NCBI GenBank assembly: GCA_045614225.1
Contig: JAZLCO010000008.1
Coordinates: 1-36,227 of the forward strand
DNA: 36,227 nucleotides
Source of the DNA: UBA9715 sp045614225
GTDB lineage: Bacteria > Actinomycetota > Coriobacteriia > Coriobacteriales > Eggerthellaceae
Reading direction: 5' to 3'
Positions 16,400-23,555 of the stretch are shown piece after piece (positions within the stretch are counted from its first letter, which is position 1; each line of letters starts with the position of its first letter). The translations under genes and the position numbers were made by a program. A model generated the notes under the pieces. That model was given only the letters and a program-made list of their open reading frames with translations. It was not told where the DNA came from and searched no databases.

Positions 16400-17839
16400 A
16401 TGAAGCTGAGTATGTCGATGATTGAACGCCGCTTGACGTCCTACAAGGTCGAGAGCGACATTCAAGAGGATGAGCGAACAATTCACGGCATGCGCTTCAT
16501 CACGGAGCAGCAAACCGAGTTCTCACGCGACTACATCTACATCGGGCGGGCAGCGGATTATCTGGAAGACCCGCACTACGCAAACGCATTCATTCTGGCG
16601 AGTGGTCGCAACAACATCGTGTGCTGGGGATACGACTACGAGGCGCTTCTCAACGATGTGCTTGGCTCTTTCGATTTCTACAACGATGCCGAGCAACGTT
16701 TGCTGCTTGCAGCATCGCAGCATGCTCCGCTGAAAGAGATGATGTCTATTGTGGAAGAAATATCGTCCGATCCTTTCGTTGTTTTCGGGATTGACGGAAC
16801 GGTGTTGGCGAGCGTCAATCCCGACCAAATCGGAAGCTCTCGCATGCGGGAAAACGTGATGGTCAAGAAAAACTTGGGCGCCGACGGCATAGGAGGATAT
16901 TTCGTCGACGAGGCAGGTGTCGTTCATCACGATTTGTCGTCGGAGCCGTTGTCCATGAGCGACGATGAAGGCAACGTTGCTGTGAGCATGTACCTCTACC
17001 ACAATCGGGAGCCGATTGGCTTCACAATGCATTTCCCGAGTTCAAGAAGGAACAATGTCTTAGCCCAGGCAATTGATTCCATTTTTGCAGTCTACCTGCC
17101 GCAATCGGAGGAATTCACGAGCGCATATTCTCCTCACCAGTCTCAGCGTCTTGCTTTGGCTGACCTTATGAATGGGGGACATGCAACTGAAGAGACCGTG
17201 GAGCGGATTGCCGCCACAGTCGGGGGAACAACGGGGCTTGTCGTGGTTTCGGTTGCAAGTCTCGTAATCCAAAACCGCACCCAGCGCATGCTCCTTGCAA
17301 ACGAGGTGGAGGAATCGCGGGTCGCTTGCGTGGCGTGCGAGATTGACGAAGCGGTTGCTTTCCTGGTGACTGCCGACAACGAAGACGCGCTTGTTGAACA
17401 AATCGCGCAGCACTTCAATAGAAAGAGCTTGGCGTTGGGTGTATCGATGCCTGTTGCTGGGTTCGATCGCGTTCAATCCGCGTATCGTCAGGCGATGTTT
17501 GCGCTTGGAACGCCGCCCGTTGCAGGCATTCGCCATTGCCGCGACTTGGCGTTGCCGTTTCTCATTGGCACGCTGCAAAAGGAACCGGTTGCCCGCGACC
17601 TGCTTCATCCAGCGCTCGGGATGCTCGAGAACTACGACGCCGAGAACGGTGCCGACTTGCTGGAGACGTTGCGCGTTTACGTAGAAACGGGCTGCAATCA
17701 GTCGGAGACGGCCCAGAAACTGTACGTGCATTTGAATACGTTGAAATACCGCCTCAAGCGCATAAGCGAGATTGCAAGCGTCGATTTCAAAGACCGCGAT
17801 GCGCTCTTCCATATCGAGCTGTCGTTCAAGTTGATGTGA
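16400..17839 (+). CDS. PucR/CdaR-type transcriptional regulator
   Basis: This 479-aa protein ends in the PucR-type helix-turn-helix: LLETLRVYVETGCNQSETAQ then LYVHLNTLKYRLKRISEI, roughly residues 422-462. A GGDEF-like degenerate region precedes it. The N-terminal 250 residues are a sensory region I cannot assign. The start is ATG 16400 with GGTGGGGA 7 nt upstream; ATG 16352 sits only about 8 nt after the expected transcription start and lacks a ribosome site. Being divergent from the URO-D-type methyltransferase gene, it may activate that gene in response to a methylated substrate. Confidence 0.82.
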   Translation: MKLSMSMIERRLTSYKVESDIQEDERTIHGMRFITEQQTEFSRDYIYIGRAADYLEDPHYANAFILASGRNNIVCWGYDYEALLNDVLGSFDFYNDAEQRLLLAASQHAPLKEMMSIVEEISSDPFVVFGIDGTVLASVNPDQIGSSRMRENVMVKKNLGADGIGGYFVDEAGVVHHDLSSEPLSMSDDEGNVAVSMYLYHNREPIGFTMHFPSSRRNNVLAQAIDSIFAVYLPQSEEFTSAYSPHQSQRLALADLMNGGHATEETVERIAATVGGTTGLVVVSVASLVIQNRTQRMLLANEVEESRVACVACEIDEAVAFLVTADNEDALVEQIAQHFNRKSLALGVSMPVAGFDRVQSAYRQAMFALGTPPVAGIRHCRDLALPFLIGTLQKEPVARDLLHPALGMLENYDAENGADLLETLRVYVETGCNQSETAQKLYVHLNTLKYRLKRISEIASVDFKDRDALFHIELSFKLM

Positions 17840-17847
17840 CGTGCGAT

Positions 17848-17914
17848 CCTGCAACGGAGACCGGGCCTGTGTTGCAGTGCGGGATTTCAACACAGACCCG
17901 GTCTCCGTTGCAGG
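17848..17914. terminator. Very long (27-bp arm) bidirectional hairpin terminator
   Basis: Arms 17848-17874 and 17888-17914 are complementary at 26 of 27 positions, with a 13-nt loop. It fills the space between the converging regulator and hydrolase genes, and the hydrolase stop is 1 nt away. No long T run is present. Confidence 0.8.
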
Positions 17915-17915
17915 G

Positions 17916-18719
17916 TTAGTTTGCCATCATGAGGAAACGCAGCATGCGCTCCTTGAAATCCGGGGCGGTGTCGTAGGCGGCGTGGCCAAAGCCTTCGTAC
18001 ACGTGAAGCTCGACACCCCGCCCATCGTTTAGGCGTTCTGCGAGCTCGTCGGTTGCGTCGGCTCCCAAAACCTGATCGTCTTTTGATCCGACCAGCAACA
18101 CCGGGCATGAGATATTTTCCAGCTCGTCCGAAACGTCGAAGCCTTTCAAGGCTTCCGCCAAGATGACGAAGCGGCCCAGGTCCTCGTCGGTCACGCGTTT
18201 TGCGGCTTCGGTCAGAAACGCGCGTAACTGCTCGAACGTCTTGCGTGTGAAAATGGCTTCTCCGAACGCCAAGTACAAGCTTGTCGCGTCCCCGGCTTTT
18301 GCCAGATTGATCCACTTCTCGACCGCTTGATATCGAGCTTCCGTCATGCGTGCAGCCGTGGAGCAAAGAACCAGTTTATGCACGAGGTCCGGGTTCTCGA
18401 TCGCCATCGTCATCGCGATCATTCCACCTTGGGATGCACCGAAGACGGATGCCTGATGAAGGTCCAGTGCTCGGAGTGCCTCAGCCGTATCCCGCGCCAT
18501 CTCACGCACAGAGTAGGAAGCAGGCAATTCCTTTCTGCGGTCGAACACGTAGATCGCGAAATCGTCCGTTAGTGGCTGATACGCACTGACGACAGCGTTC
18601 GCGGAAATCATGACGCTTTGCACGCTGAGACCGGGAATTATCACAAGCGTTCGCTCGCCTTGCCCGAACTTGCAATAGTCCATGGTGAACGTGTCCGTCT
18701 TGACAGTTTCAATCTGCAT
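17916..18719 (-). CDS. Alpha/beta hydrolase, paralog B
   Basis: This 267-aa protein is a close paralog of the product at 11742-12542 and is encoded on the opposite strand. It conserves Ser96 (GASQGG), the GSKDD acid and the FGHAAYD histidine. A longer frame to ATG 18752 is rejected because that ATG lies one base after the -10 box TAAAAT (complement 18754-18759). ATG 18719, preceded by AGGA at 12 nt, matches the paralog's start. Divergence is concentrated in the cap region (about 125-190) and just after the nucleophile, suggesting different substrates. Confidence 0.84.
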   Translation of the reverse strand: MQIETVKTDTFTMDYCKFGQGERTLVIIPGLSVQSVMISANAVVSAYQPLTDDFAIYVFDRRKELPASYSVREMARDTAEALRALDLHQASVFGASQGGMIAMTMAIENPDLVHKLVLCSTAARMTEARYQAVEKWINLAKAGDATSLYLAFGEAIFTRKTFEQLRAFLTEAAKRVTDEDLGRFVILAEALKGFDVSDELENISCPVLLVGSKDDQVLGADATDELAERLNDGRGVELHVYEGFGHAAYDTAPDFKERMLRFLMMAN

Positions 18720-18918
18720 GTGCGGCACCAATCCTCGGGTTTGCTTCCGCATAATTTTAAGGCACGGGGCGAACAGGGGGAGGGCGGATCGTTCGCGCGC
18801 CTGTTGAGTTCAATCCGCAAGCTTGCGTGAACGATTGTCCGTTCCCTGTTCATCCAACTGCCGAAAACGGCAGGGAAGTACTATCATCGAGGGAGACGCA
18901 ACAAAGAAGGAGACCGCC

Positions 18919-19578
18919 ATGACCACGTGCTTTTTCCCGAGCTGCAAGGCGTCGGCCCAGTTCAAGCAGGCGAGCAAGGCTGCGAGGGCGTATGTGAAAG
19001 AGAAGCTCGGGGTTGGCCCCATCGGGTGCTGCAGGCCCAATCACACGAAGCTGACTCCAGATGACATGGCGGTCGTCGTTTGCAACAACTGCGCTTTGAT
19101 CATCGAGGAAAACACCGACGCGGAATTCGAGTTTCTGTGGGAGGTCATCGACCAAGACCCGGACTTCCCGTTCCCAGACTATCAGGGTGAGAAGATGACC
19201 GTGCAGGATTGTTGGATTGCCTTCGACAAGCCCCAAGCGCACGATGCGGTGCGCTCGCTCATGCGCAAGATGAACATCGAGGTCGTCGAGCTTGAGGAGA
19301 ACCGTGAGAGCTCGAAGTTCTGCGGGCCCAACCTGTGCGCTCCTTGCACGGAGAGCAACGCAGAGCTTGCTCGCAAGCGCTACGTCGAGGAATTCCCGCA
19401 CATGTTCACGCCGATGGATGCTGACGAACAGGTTGCGCACTTCCATAGCCATTGCGAGCAGATCGAGACGGACAAGGCAGTTTGCTACTGCAAGTTCTGC
19501 GTCGACGGCATCAACATGGGTGGCAAGACCGGCGTGCATCTGCTCGAGTTGCTGTTTCCAGGCGCTGCAGGGGAGTAG
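18919..19578 (+). CDS. Cysteine-rich (CCG-like) protein
   Basis: This 219-aa soluble protein has three cysteine clusters: Cys4 and Cys9 with GCCRPNH (37-38) and CNNC (55-58); FCGPNLCAPC at about 133-142; and VCYCKFC near 195-201. The arrangement FFPSC...GCC...CNNC recalls the CCG domain of heterodisulfide-reductase-type and glycolate-oxidase-type iron-sulfur proteins, which bind non-cubane clusters. I therefore infer a metal-cluster or thiol/disulfide role without naming a reaction. ATG 18919 is chosen for GAAGGAG 7 nt upstream. It converges on a DsbA-like gene across repeated hairpins. Confidence 0.7.
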   Translation: MTTCFFPSCKASAQFKQASKAARAYVKEKLGVGPIGCCRPNHTKLTPDDMAVVVCNNCALIIEENTDAEFEFLWEVIDQDPDFPFPDYQGEKMTVQDCWIAFDKPQAHDAVRSLMRKMNIEVVELEENRESSKFCGPNLCAPCTESNAELARKRYVEEFPHMFTPMDADEQVAHFHSHCEQIETDKAVCYCKFCVDGINMGGKTGVHLLELLFPGAAGE

Positions 19579-19587
19579 TTGGTCCGG

Positions 19588-19659
19588 ACCAGACAGCTCA
19601 CCTGGTAAGTGTCTGGTTCAGACCAGACGACCAGACAGCTCACCTGGTAAGTGTCTGGT
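19588..19659. terminator. Two identical 30-bp hairpins in a 42-bp tandem repeat
   Basis: ACCAGACA and TGTCTGGT flank a 14-nt loop in each copy (19588-19617 and 19630-19659). A more degraded third echo (CCTGGTACAAGA) follows near 19677. The pair sits between two converging genes and probably ends transcription from both sides. Confidence 0.7.
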
Positions 19660-19688
19660 CCAAGAGAACCGCTTTCCTGGTACAAGAA

Positions 19689-20546
19689 TCAGTTGCACGG
19701 CACGGCGAAGTAGCTGGTGCCGCAGCTCAGCGTCTTGTATCGGCCGGTGCTGACCAGGTCCATCATGGCGTTCGCAAGCTGCATGTCGTCCAGCGAGAAC
19801 ATCGTCTGAATCTCGCGGGCAGCCACTTTGCCGAACCGGTCCACGTACGTTTCGAGCGCGCCGATTGAGTACTCCGCATCGCTCAAGGTGATGTCTCCGC
19901 CCGTGACGAACGTGATGGCTTCCTTGAGTTCCTCGAAGCTGTGGTAGCCGTGCATCGAAATGCGGTTTTCGCCGTACTCCATCAGCAGGGTGGGGAAGGC
20001 CATCACGCCATGAAGCCGGCATTCGTCGACGCCTTCCTGCAAGACGGGGACGGCTGCGTCGCTCTCGATGTTCTCGCGGAACTGCGCGACGTCTATGGGG
20101 AATTCGCTTGCCAAATCCACCTGGTCGTCGATGGTCGCCAGGCTTCTGCCTTCCGCGAAGATGCACTCGCGCATGCGCCTCAGGTACGCTTCGGCGATGT
20201 CCTCATCGATCATCTTCATTGCACAGTACGCCAAGCTCAGCGGCAGCGAGATGAGCTCTTCGGGATTGCATTCCATCAGGTTGTCGACAGTGATGGGCAT
20301 GCCGACCGCTTCCGCAGCCTGCCTGATGTAGTTGGAAAGCATGGCGCGGTAAAACTCGAAGCGCAGGTCGGCATCAATGCCGTCGCCGATGATCTCGTGG
20401 ATGCTTGACGAGAGCACACCCATGACGATGCGGTAATCCAGCTGGTCTTCGAGCAGCACACGAACCTTGCGCATCTCAGGCTCCATGGCATAGCACCAGA
20501 AGCAGAGCGGATCGGTGAAATGGGCTATTTTGAGTTTCTTCTCCAT
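19689..20546 (-). CDS. DsbA-family thioredoxin-like protein (FrnE-like), cytosolic
   Basis: This 285-aa protein carries an active-site CFWC at 15-18 after the first strand (KIAHFTDPLCFWCY) and a cis-proline region MAFPTLLM at about 185-192, with the helical insertion typical of DsbA/2-hydroxychromene isomerase folds between. No signal peptide is present, so it should act in the cytosol, as FrnE-type oxidoreductases do. The C-terminal 70 residues form a short helical domain ending in two cysteines (LSCGT...VPCN). The start is ATG 20546, with no good Shine-Dalgarno. A physical link to the Cys-rich neighbour is only suggested by proximity. Confidence 0.82.
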   Translation of the reverse strand: MEKKLKIAHFTDPLCFWCYAMEPEMRKVRVLLEDQLDYRIVMGVLSSSIHEIIGDGIDADLRFEFYRAMLSNYIRQAAEAVGMPITVDNLMECNPEELISLPLSLAYCAMKMIDEDIAEAYLRRMRECIFAEGRSLATIDDQVDLASEFPIDVAQFRENIESDAAVPVLQEGVDECRLHGVMAFPTLLMEYGENRISMHGYHSFEELKEAITFVTGGDITLSDAEYSIGALETYVDRFGKVAAREIQTMFSLDDMQLANAMMDLVSTGRYKTLSCGTSYFAVPCN

Positions 20547-20603
20547 GGTTGAAGGTTACCACCGTTGTTAGCGAAAGGTGAGGAAAGCCTCTCACTTTCG
20601 TCG

Positions 20604-21590
20604 CTATTTAACACCCGAGCGCACGCCCAGCGCAGCAAGCTGGACGCGCAAGCGCTCGTTGTGTTCGGCGCGGCTGCCGAACGAGAGCTCGTTGTTCACC
20701 CATTCGGGTCCGATGTACCGCACGAGGTCGGCGATGCCCGGGTCGATCCACGGTTCGTGACGGTCGATGTTCAGCACATGGCGGTACGATGACGTGAACC
20801 GCTGCATGTAGTCGCCCGTGAAATCCTCGGGCACGAGGCCAAGCGTTCGCTCGACGTATTCCCCCGACAGCGATTGGTGCAAATGCAACCCACGGACCTT
20901 ATTCGCCACGTCGCCATGCGCATCATAGCAATCGCGGATGTAGTCCAAGGCCTGCTTCTGCGTGCGCAGCTTCGTGTTCGTGCTCATCAGGTGGCCGATG
21001 TCGAGCATGATGCCGACATTGTCGTATTCGATCCCATCAAGCAAGCGGCGTGTCATCGCTGGGTCGCAGAACGTGAATCCGGGCCACCACTGGTTTTCGA
21101 CGAGCAGTGCCAGGTCGGTGTCCACGCCGTCGATAATACGATTGATCAGCTCGCACGCGCAGTCGCACACCTGGCGGTCGGTATGGCTGAACTCGTGGGT
21201 GAAGCACTCGCGCATGCGCACGTCGGACACATGGAACACGACGTATTCCGCCCCGAAATCGATGGCGCGCTGCAAATCGCGACGGAAGCGCGTCACGAGC
21301 TCGTCGGGCGTTTCGGCCCCGTAGCAGTCCTTCACGGCTTCCCATGTGACAAACTCGTCGAGCAGCGCTTCCTTCTTGCCAAGCCAGAAATCGACCCACG
21401 TGGAGAAGAACAGCATGTGGTAACCCACCACGAGGTCGTTGGGAAGCATCTCGGCCGCCTCGTCCTCGTGCCCCCACACGACCTCGACGCCGTCCAGGCC
21501 GAGCTCGGCGCAATCGCCGGCAAGCGCAACGGCGTCGCCATATTCGTCGAGGCATCCGTCGTACACGGCGAAGTTGGTCAGCAGTTTCAT
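20604..21590 (-). CDS. Sugar phosphate isomerase/epimerase-like TIM-barrel protein
   Basis: This 328-aa protein fits the xylose-isomerase-like TIM barrel (AP endonuclease family 2). Candidate metal ligands are Glu in LLVENQWWPG (about 176), Asp and His in MLDIGHLMS (about 208-211), His in RGLHLHQS (about 245-247) and a C-terminal Glu in NNELSF. These proteins bind divalent metals and isomerise sugars or inositol derivatives, or cleave DNA at abasic sites; the substrate is unknown. ATG 21590 is chosen for GTGGAG 7 nt upstream rather than ATG 21623. It is divergent from the B12 operon. Confidence 0.8.
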   Translation of the reverse strand: MKLLTNFAVYDGCLDEYGDAVALAGDCAELGLDGVEVVWGHEDEAAEMLPNDLVVGYHMLFFSTWVDFWLGKKEALLDEFVTWEAVKDCYGAETPDELVTRFRRDLQRAIDFGAEYVVFHVSDVRMRECFTHEFSHTDRQVCDCACELINRIIDGVDTDLALLVENQWWPGFTFCDPAMTRRLLDGIEYDNVGIMLDIGHLMSTNTKLRTQKQALDYIRDCYDAHGDVANKVRGLHLHQSLSGEYVERTLGLVPEDFTGDYMQRFTSSYRHVLNIDRHEPWIDPGIADLVRYIGPEWVNNELSFGSRAEHNERLRVQLAALGVRSGVK

Positions 21591-21664
21591 GGTTCGCTCC
21601 ACAAGATGGCGCTCTATCTGCAACTCTTCCGATTATGACATGGTAATCGAGGGGTTGCACCTTG

Positions 21665-21670
21665 TATAAT
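21665..21670 (+). promoter_or_regulatory. Promoter -10 of the B12 uptake operon
   Basis: A perfect TATAAT lies just before the riboswitch, so the RNA would begin near 21677. No consensus -35 at the right spacing is seen. Confidence 0.55.
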
Positions 21671-21674
21671 CGTC

Positions 21675-21920
21675 AATGTTGTAAGAGGGAATCGGGTGAG
21701 AATCCCGGACGGTACCCGCCGCTGTGAGCGTTTGAGTTGCGCATTCGCGTAGTCACTGGGGCGACCTGGGAAGGCAAGGATGTTGCGACAGTCGCGGTTT
21801 CGCGACGAACGCGAGTCAGAACATCTCGACACATAGGCAGGCTTATCGAGCGGGGCTGCTCGCAAGGGTTTGCTGAAGACGGCGTATACGGGCCGTGGCG
21901 TTTTTCGTCACGGCCCGTTT
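21675..21920 (+). promoter_or_regulatory. Cobalamin (B12) riboswitch with intrinsic terminator
   Basis: The conserved cobalamin-aptamer blocks appear in order: GGGTGAGAATCCCGG at 21694-21708, CCGCCGCTGTGAGC at 21716-21729, GTCACTGGGG at 21752-21761, CCTGGGAAGGC at 21765-21775 and GAGTCAGAACATCT near 21813-21826. An expression platform follows: a 13-bp stem (21888-21900 with 21906-21918, one G-T pair) around a five-T loop and followed by TTT, a plausible transcription terminator. High cobalamin should shut off the downstream lipoprotein and ECF genes. Confidence 0.9.
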
Positions 21921-21962
21921 GTATGCAGCAAGCAAAAGGGAAGGCGAAAGGGGAGGGACCAA

Positions 21963-22604
21963 ATGAACAAACAACCCAAGTTGCTTTCAATTATCGTCGT
22001 GGCATTTGCGCTCGCGGTGATGTTCGCGCTGGCTGGTTGCGGCCAACAGGCATCGAGCTCGTCGGCCGCCGCGTCGAGCGAAAGCGCATCTGCAAGCGCG
22101 GCATCTACGAGCGCAGCGTCCACCAGCGCTACAAGTGCCTCGACCACTGCGGCGTCGACCAGCGCTGCCAGCGCCTCGACCACCGCAGCGTCCACAAGCG
22201 CCACCAGCGCCTCGACCAACGCAGCACCTGCTGCCGTGTCGACCGGCGCCGCCAGCGCTCCGGCAAGCGAACCGGCATCCGATGAAGTCTCCTATACGAT
22301 CACAATCGACGCGAGCGATGCTGACAAGGGCGTGTTGTACGAAGCCAGCAGCACGGCGAAGAAGGGCGCAACGGTGTACGACGCCCTCGTCGATACGGGT
22401 CTCGACCTGACGGTCGCCAGCTCGTCCGGCTCCACGTACGTTGACGGCATCGATGGCGTCGTTGCCTCCGAGGTGGGCCCGAATGCGGGCTGGATGTTCA
22501 CCGTGAACGGCGAGATGCCCAGCGTTGGCGCCGATGCTCTGGAGATTGCCGACGGCGACCAGATCGAGTGGACGTTCACCGCTGATTTCACCAAGACTCA
22601 GTAA
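21963..22604 (+). CDS. DUF4430 (transcobalamin-like) lipoprotein, probable B12-binding component
   Basis: This 213-aa lipoprotein starts at ATG 21963 with GGAGGG 6 nt upstream. Its lipobox LAGC anchors a cysteine at about 25. A long Ser/Thr/Ala linker (about 29-105) contains three 12-residue repeats of the type AASTSATSASTT. The C-terminal domain (about 112-213) has DUF4430 features: ATVYDALVDTG, GWMFTVNGEMPSVGADALEI and a closing GDQIEWTFT strand. DUF4430 resembles the cobalamin-capping C-terminal domain of transcobalamin and intrinsic factor. With the riboswitch upstream and an ECF transporter downstream, I infer it captures corrinoids at the surface. Confidence 0.85.
   Translation: MNKQPKLLSIIVVAFALAVMFALAGCGQQASSSSAAASSESASASAASTSAASTSATSASTTAASTSAASASTTAASTSATSASTNAAPAAVSTGAASAPASEPASDEVSYTITIDASDADKGVLYEASSTAKKGATVYDALVDTGLDLTVASSSGSTYVDGIDGVVASEVGPNAGWMFTVNGEMPSVGADALEIADGDQIEWTFTADFTKTQ
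22113..22220 (+). repeat. Three 36-bp tandem repeats in the lipoprotein linker
   Basis: Units 22113-22148, 22149-22184 and 22185-22220 encode AASTSATSASTT, AASTSAASASTT and AASTSATSASTN. They extend the flexible spacer between lipid anchor and binding domain. Copy number may vary between strains. Confidence 0.85.
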
Positions 22605-22616
22605 CCGCTCAGTTCG

Positions 22617-23468
22617 ATGGCGAAGGGCTTGTTCGCAACATACCACCCAGCAGTGTGCATGCTGTTCTTCCTGACGGCGATTTGCTTCACATTCAGCACG
22701 CAGCATCCGGTGTATGTTGTGCTGTCCTGCATAATGTCGGGCGCATACCTCGTGTACTTGCGGGGTGTGCGCCCGTTCTTGCGTTCCATGGGCATGTTCA
22801 TTCCCATGGTGCTGTTCGTCGGCATTCTGAACTCGCTGTTCAATTCGGCTGGAGCGACATCGCTGTGGAAATGGGGGCCGTTCAGCGTCACCCTCGAGGG
22901 CGTGGGCTACGGCCTTGCGGTTGGGGGCATGCTGGTTGCCATCCTGCTGTGGTTCTCCTGCTACAACGAGGTCATGACGGAAGACAAGTTCACGTACCTG
23001 TTCGGGCGCAAGCTGCCCACCATCTCGCTCATGGTCTCGATGATCTCGCGCTGGATTCCGCGCATGGTCAGTCGCGGGCATTCGGTCTACGACTCCCAGG
23101 AAGCGCTCATCGGCGCCTATGACCAAACGAAGAGCGGCAAGATGAAACGGAGCCTTCGCATGGCCACGGTTCTCACGGGCCTCGGCATGGAGGATTCCGT
23201 TCAAACGGCAGACTCCATGTGCGCCCGCGGCTACGGTGCGACGTCGCGCACGTCGTATGCGCGTTTCAAATGGCATACGCGCGAGCGGATCGTGTTCGGC
23301 TTGCTGATCGTGTTGCTCGTGGTGAACGTGGTGTTGCTTGTGACCGGAACAGGGTCGTGCAAGTTCTACCCACGCGTGTCGGCCATCGAGCCGCTGTGGG
23401 GCTATCTGACGTATGCGCTGATGCTGGGCTTGCCATTCTTGGTGGAGCTCGAGCGTTTCAAACGGTGA
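22617..23468 (+). CDS. ecfT: ECF transporter transmembrane component (EcfT)
   Basis: This 283-aa membrane protein couples the ATPase to the S-component. Several helices flank a long cytosolic coupling region at about 150-210 that contains the diagnostic Ala-Arg-Gly motif (SMCARGYGATSR) and KMKRSLRMATVLTGLG. The second canonical motif appears degenerate (SRWIPRMVSRG). It starts at ATG 22617, 12 nt after the lipoprotein stop. No Shine-Dalgarno is evident, so translation may depend on coupling. It is part of the riboswitch-controlled operon. Confidence 0.85.
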   Translation: MAKGLFATYHPAVCMLFFLTAICFTFSTQHPVYVVLSCIMSGAYLVYLRGVRPFLRSMGMFIPMVLFVGILNSLFNSAGATSLWKWGPFSVTLEGVGYGLAVGGMLVAILLWFSCYNEVMTEDKFTYLFGRKLPTISLMVSMISRWIPRMVSRGHSVYDSQEALIGAYDQTKSGKMKRSLRMATVLTGLGMEDSVQTADSMCARGYGATSRTSYARFKWHTRERIVFGLLIVLLVVNVVLLVTGTGSCKFYPRVSAIEPLWGYLTYALMLGLPFLVELERFKR

Positions 23469-23474
23469 TGAGGT

Positions 23475-23532
23475 GAGCGGCTCGACGGATGGAGATGGGA
23501 AACAGGTCGCATCCGCATCCGTCGGTTCGCTC
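23475..23532 (+). other. Inverted repeat inside the ECF operon
   Basis: Arms 23475-23491 and 23516-23532 pair as GAGCG/CGCTC plus CGACGGATG/CATCCGTCG, separated by a 3x3 internal mismatch, with a 24-nt loop. It lies between ecfT and the ATPase gene, right before the AGGAGG of the latter. It might tune expression of the distal genes or mark an RNA processing site. Confidence 0.55.
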
Positions 23533-23555
23533 GCATGACAGGAGGGTTGGATACC

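Noticed and set aside
17916..18752. Longer start (ATG 18752) for hydrolase paralog B
   Set aside because: The ATG lies one base after the likely -10 box, so it would be upstream of the transcript start.
22113..22220. 36-bp repeats with CRISPR-like unit length
   Set aside because: They are contiguous in-frame codons for a Ser/Thr/Ala linker without spacers.
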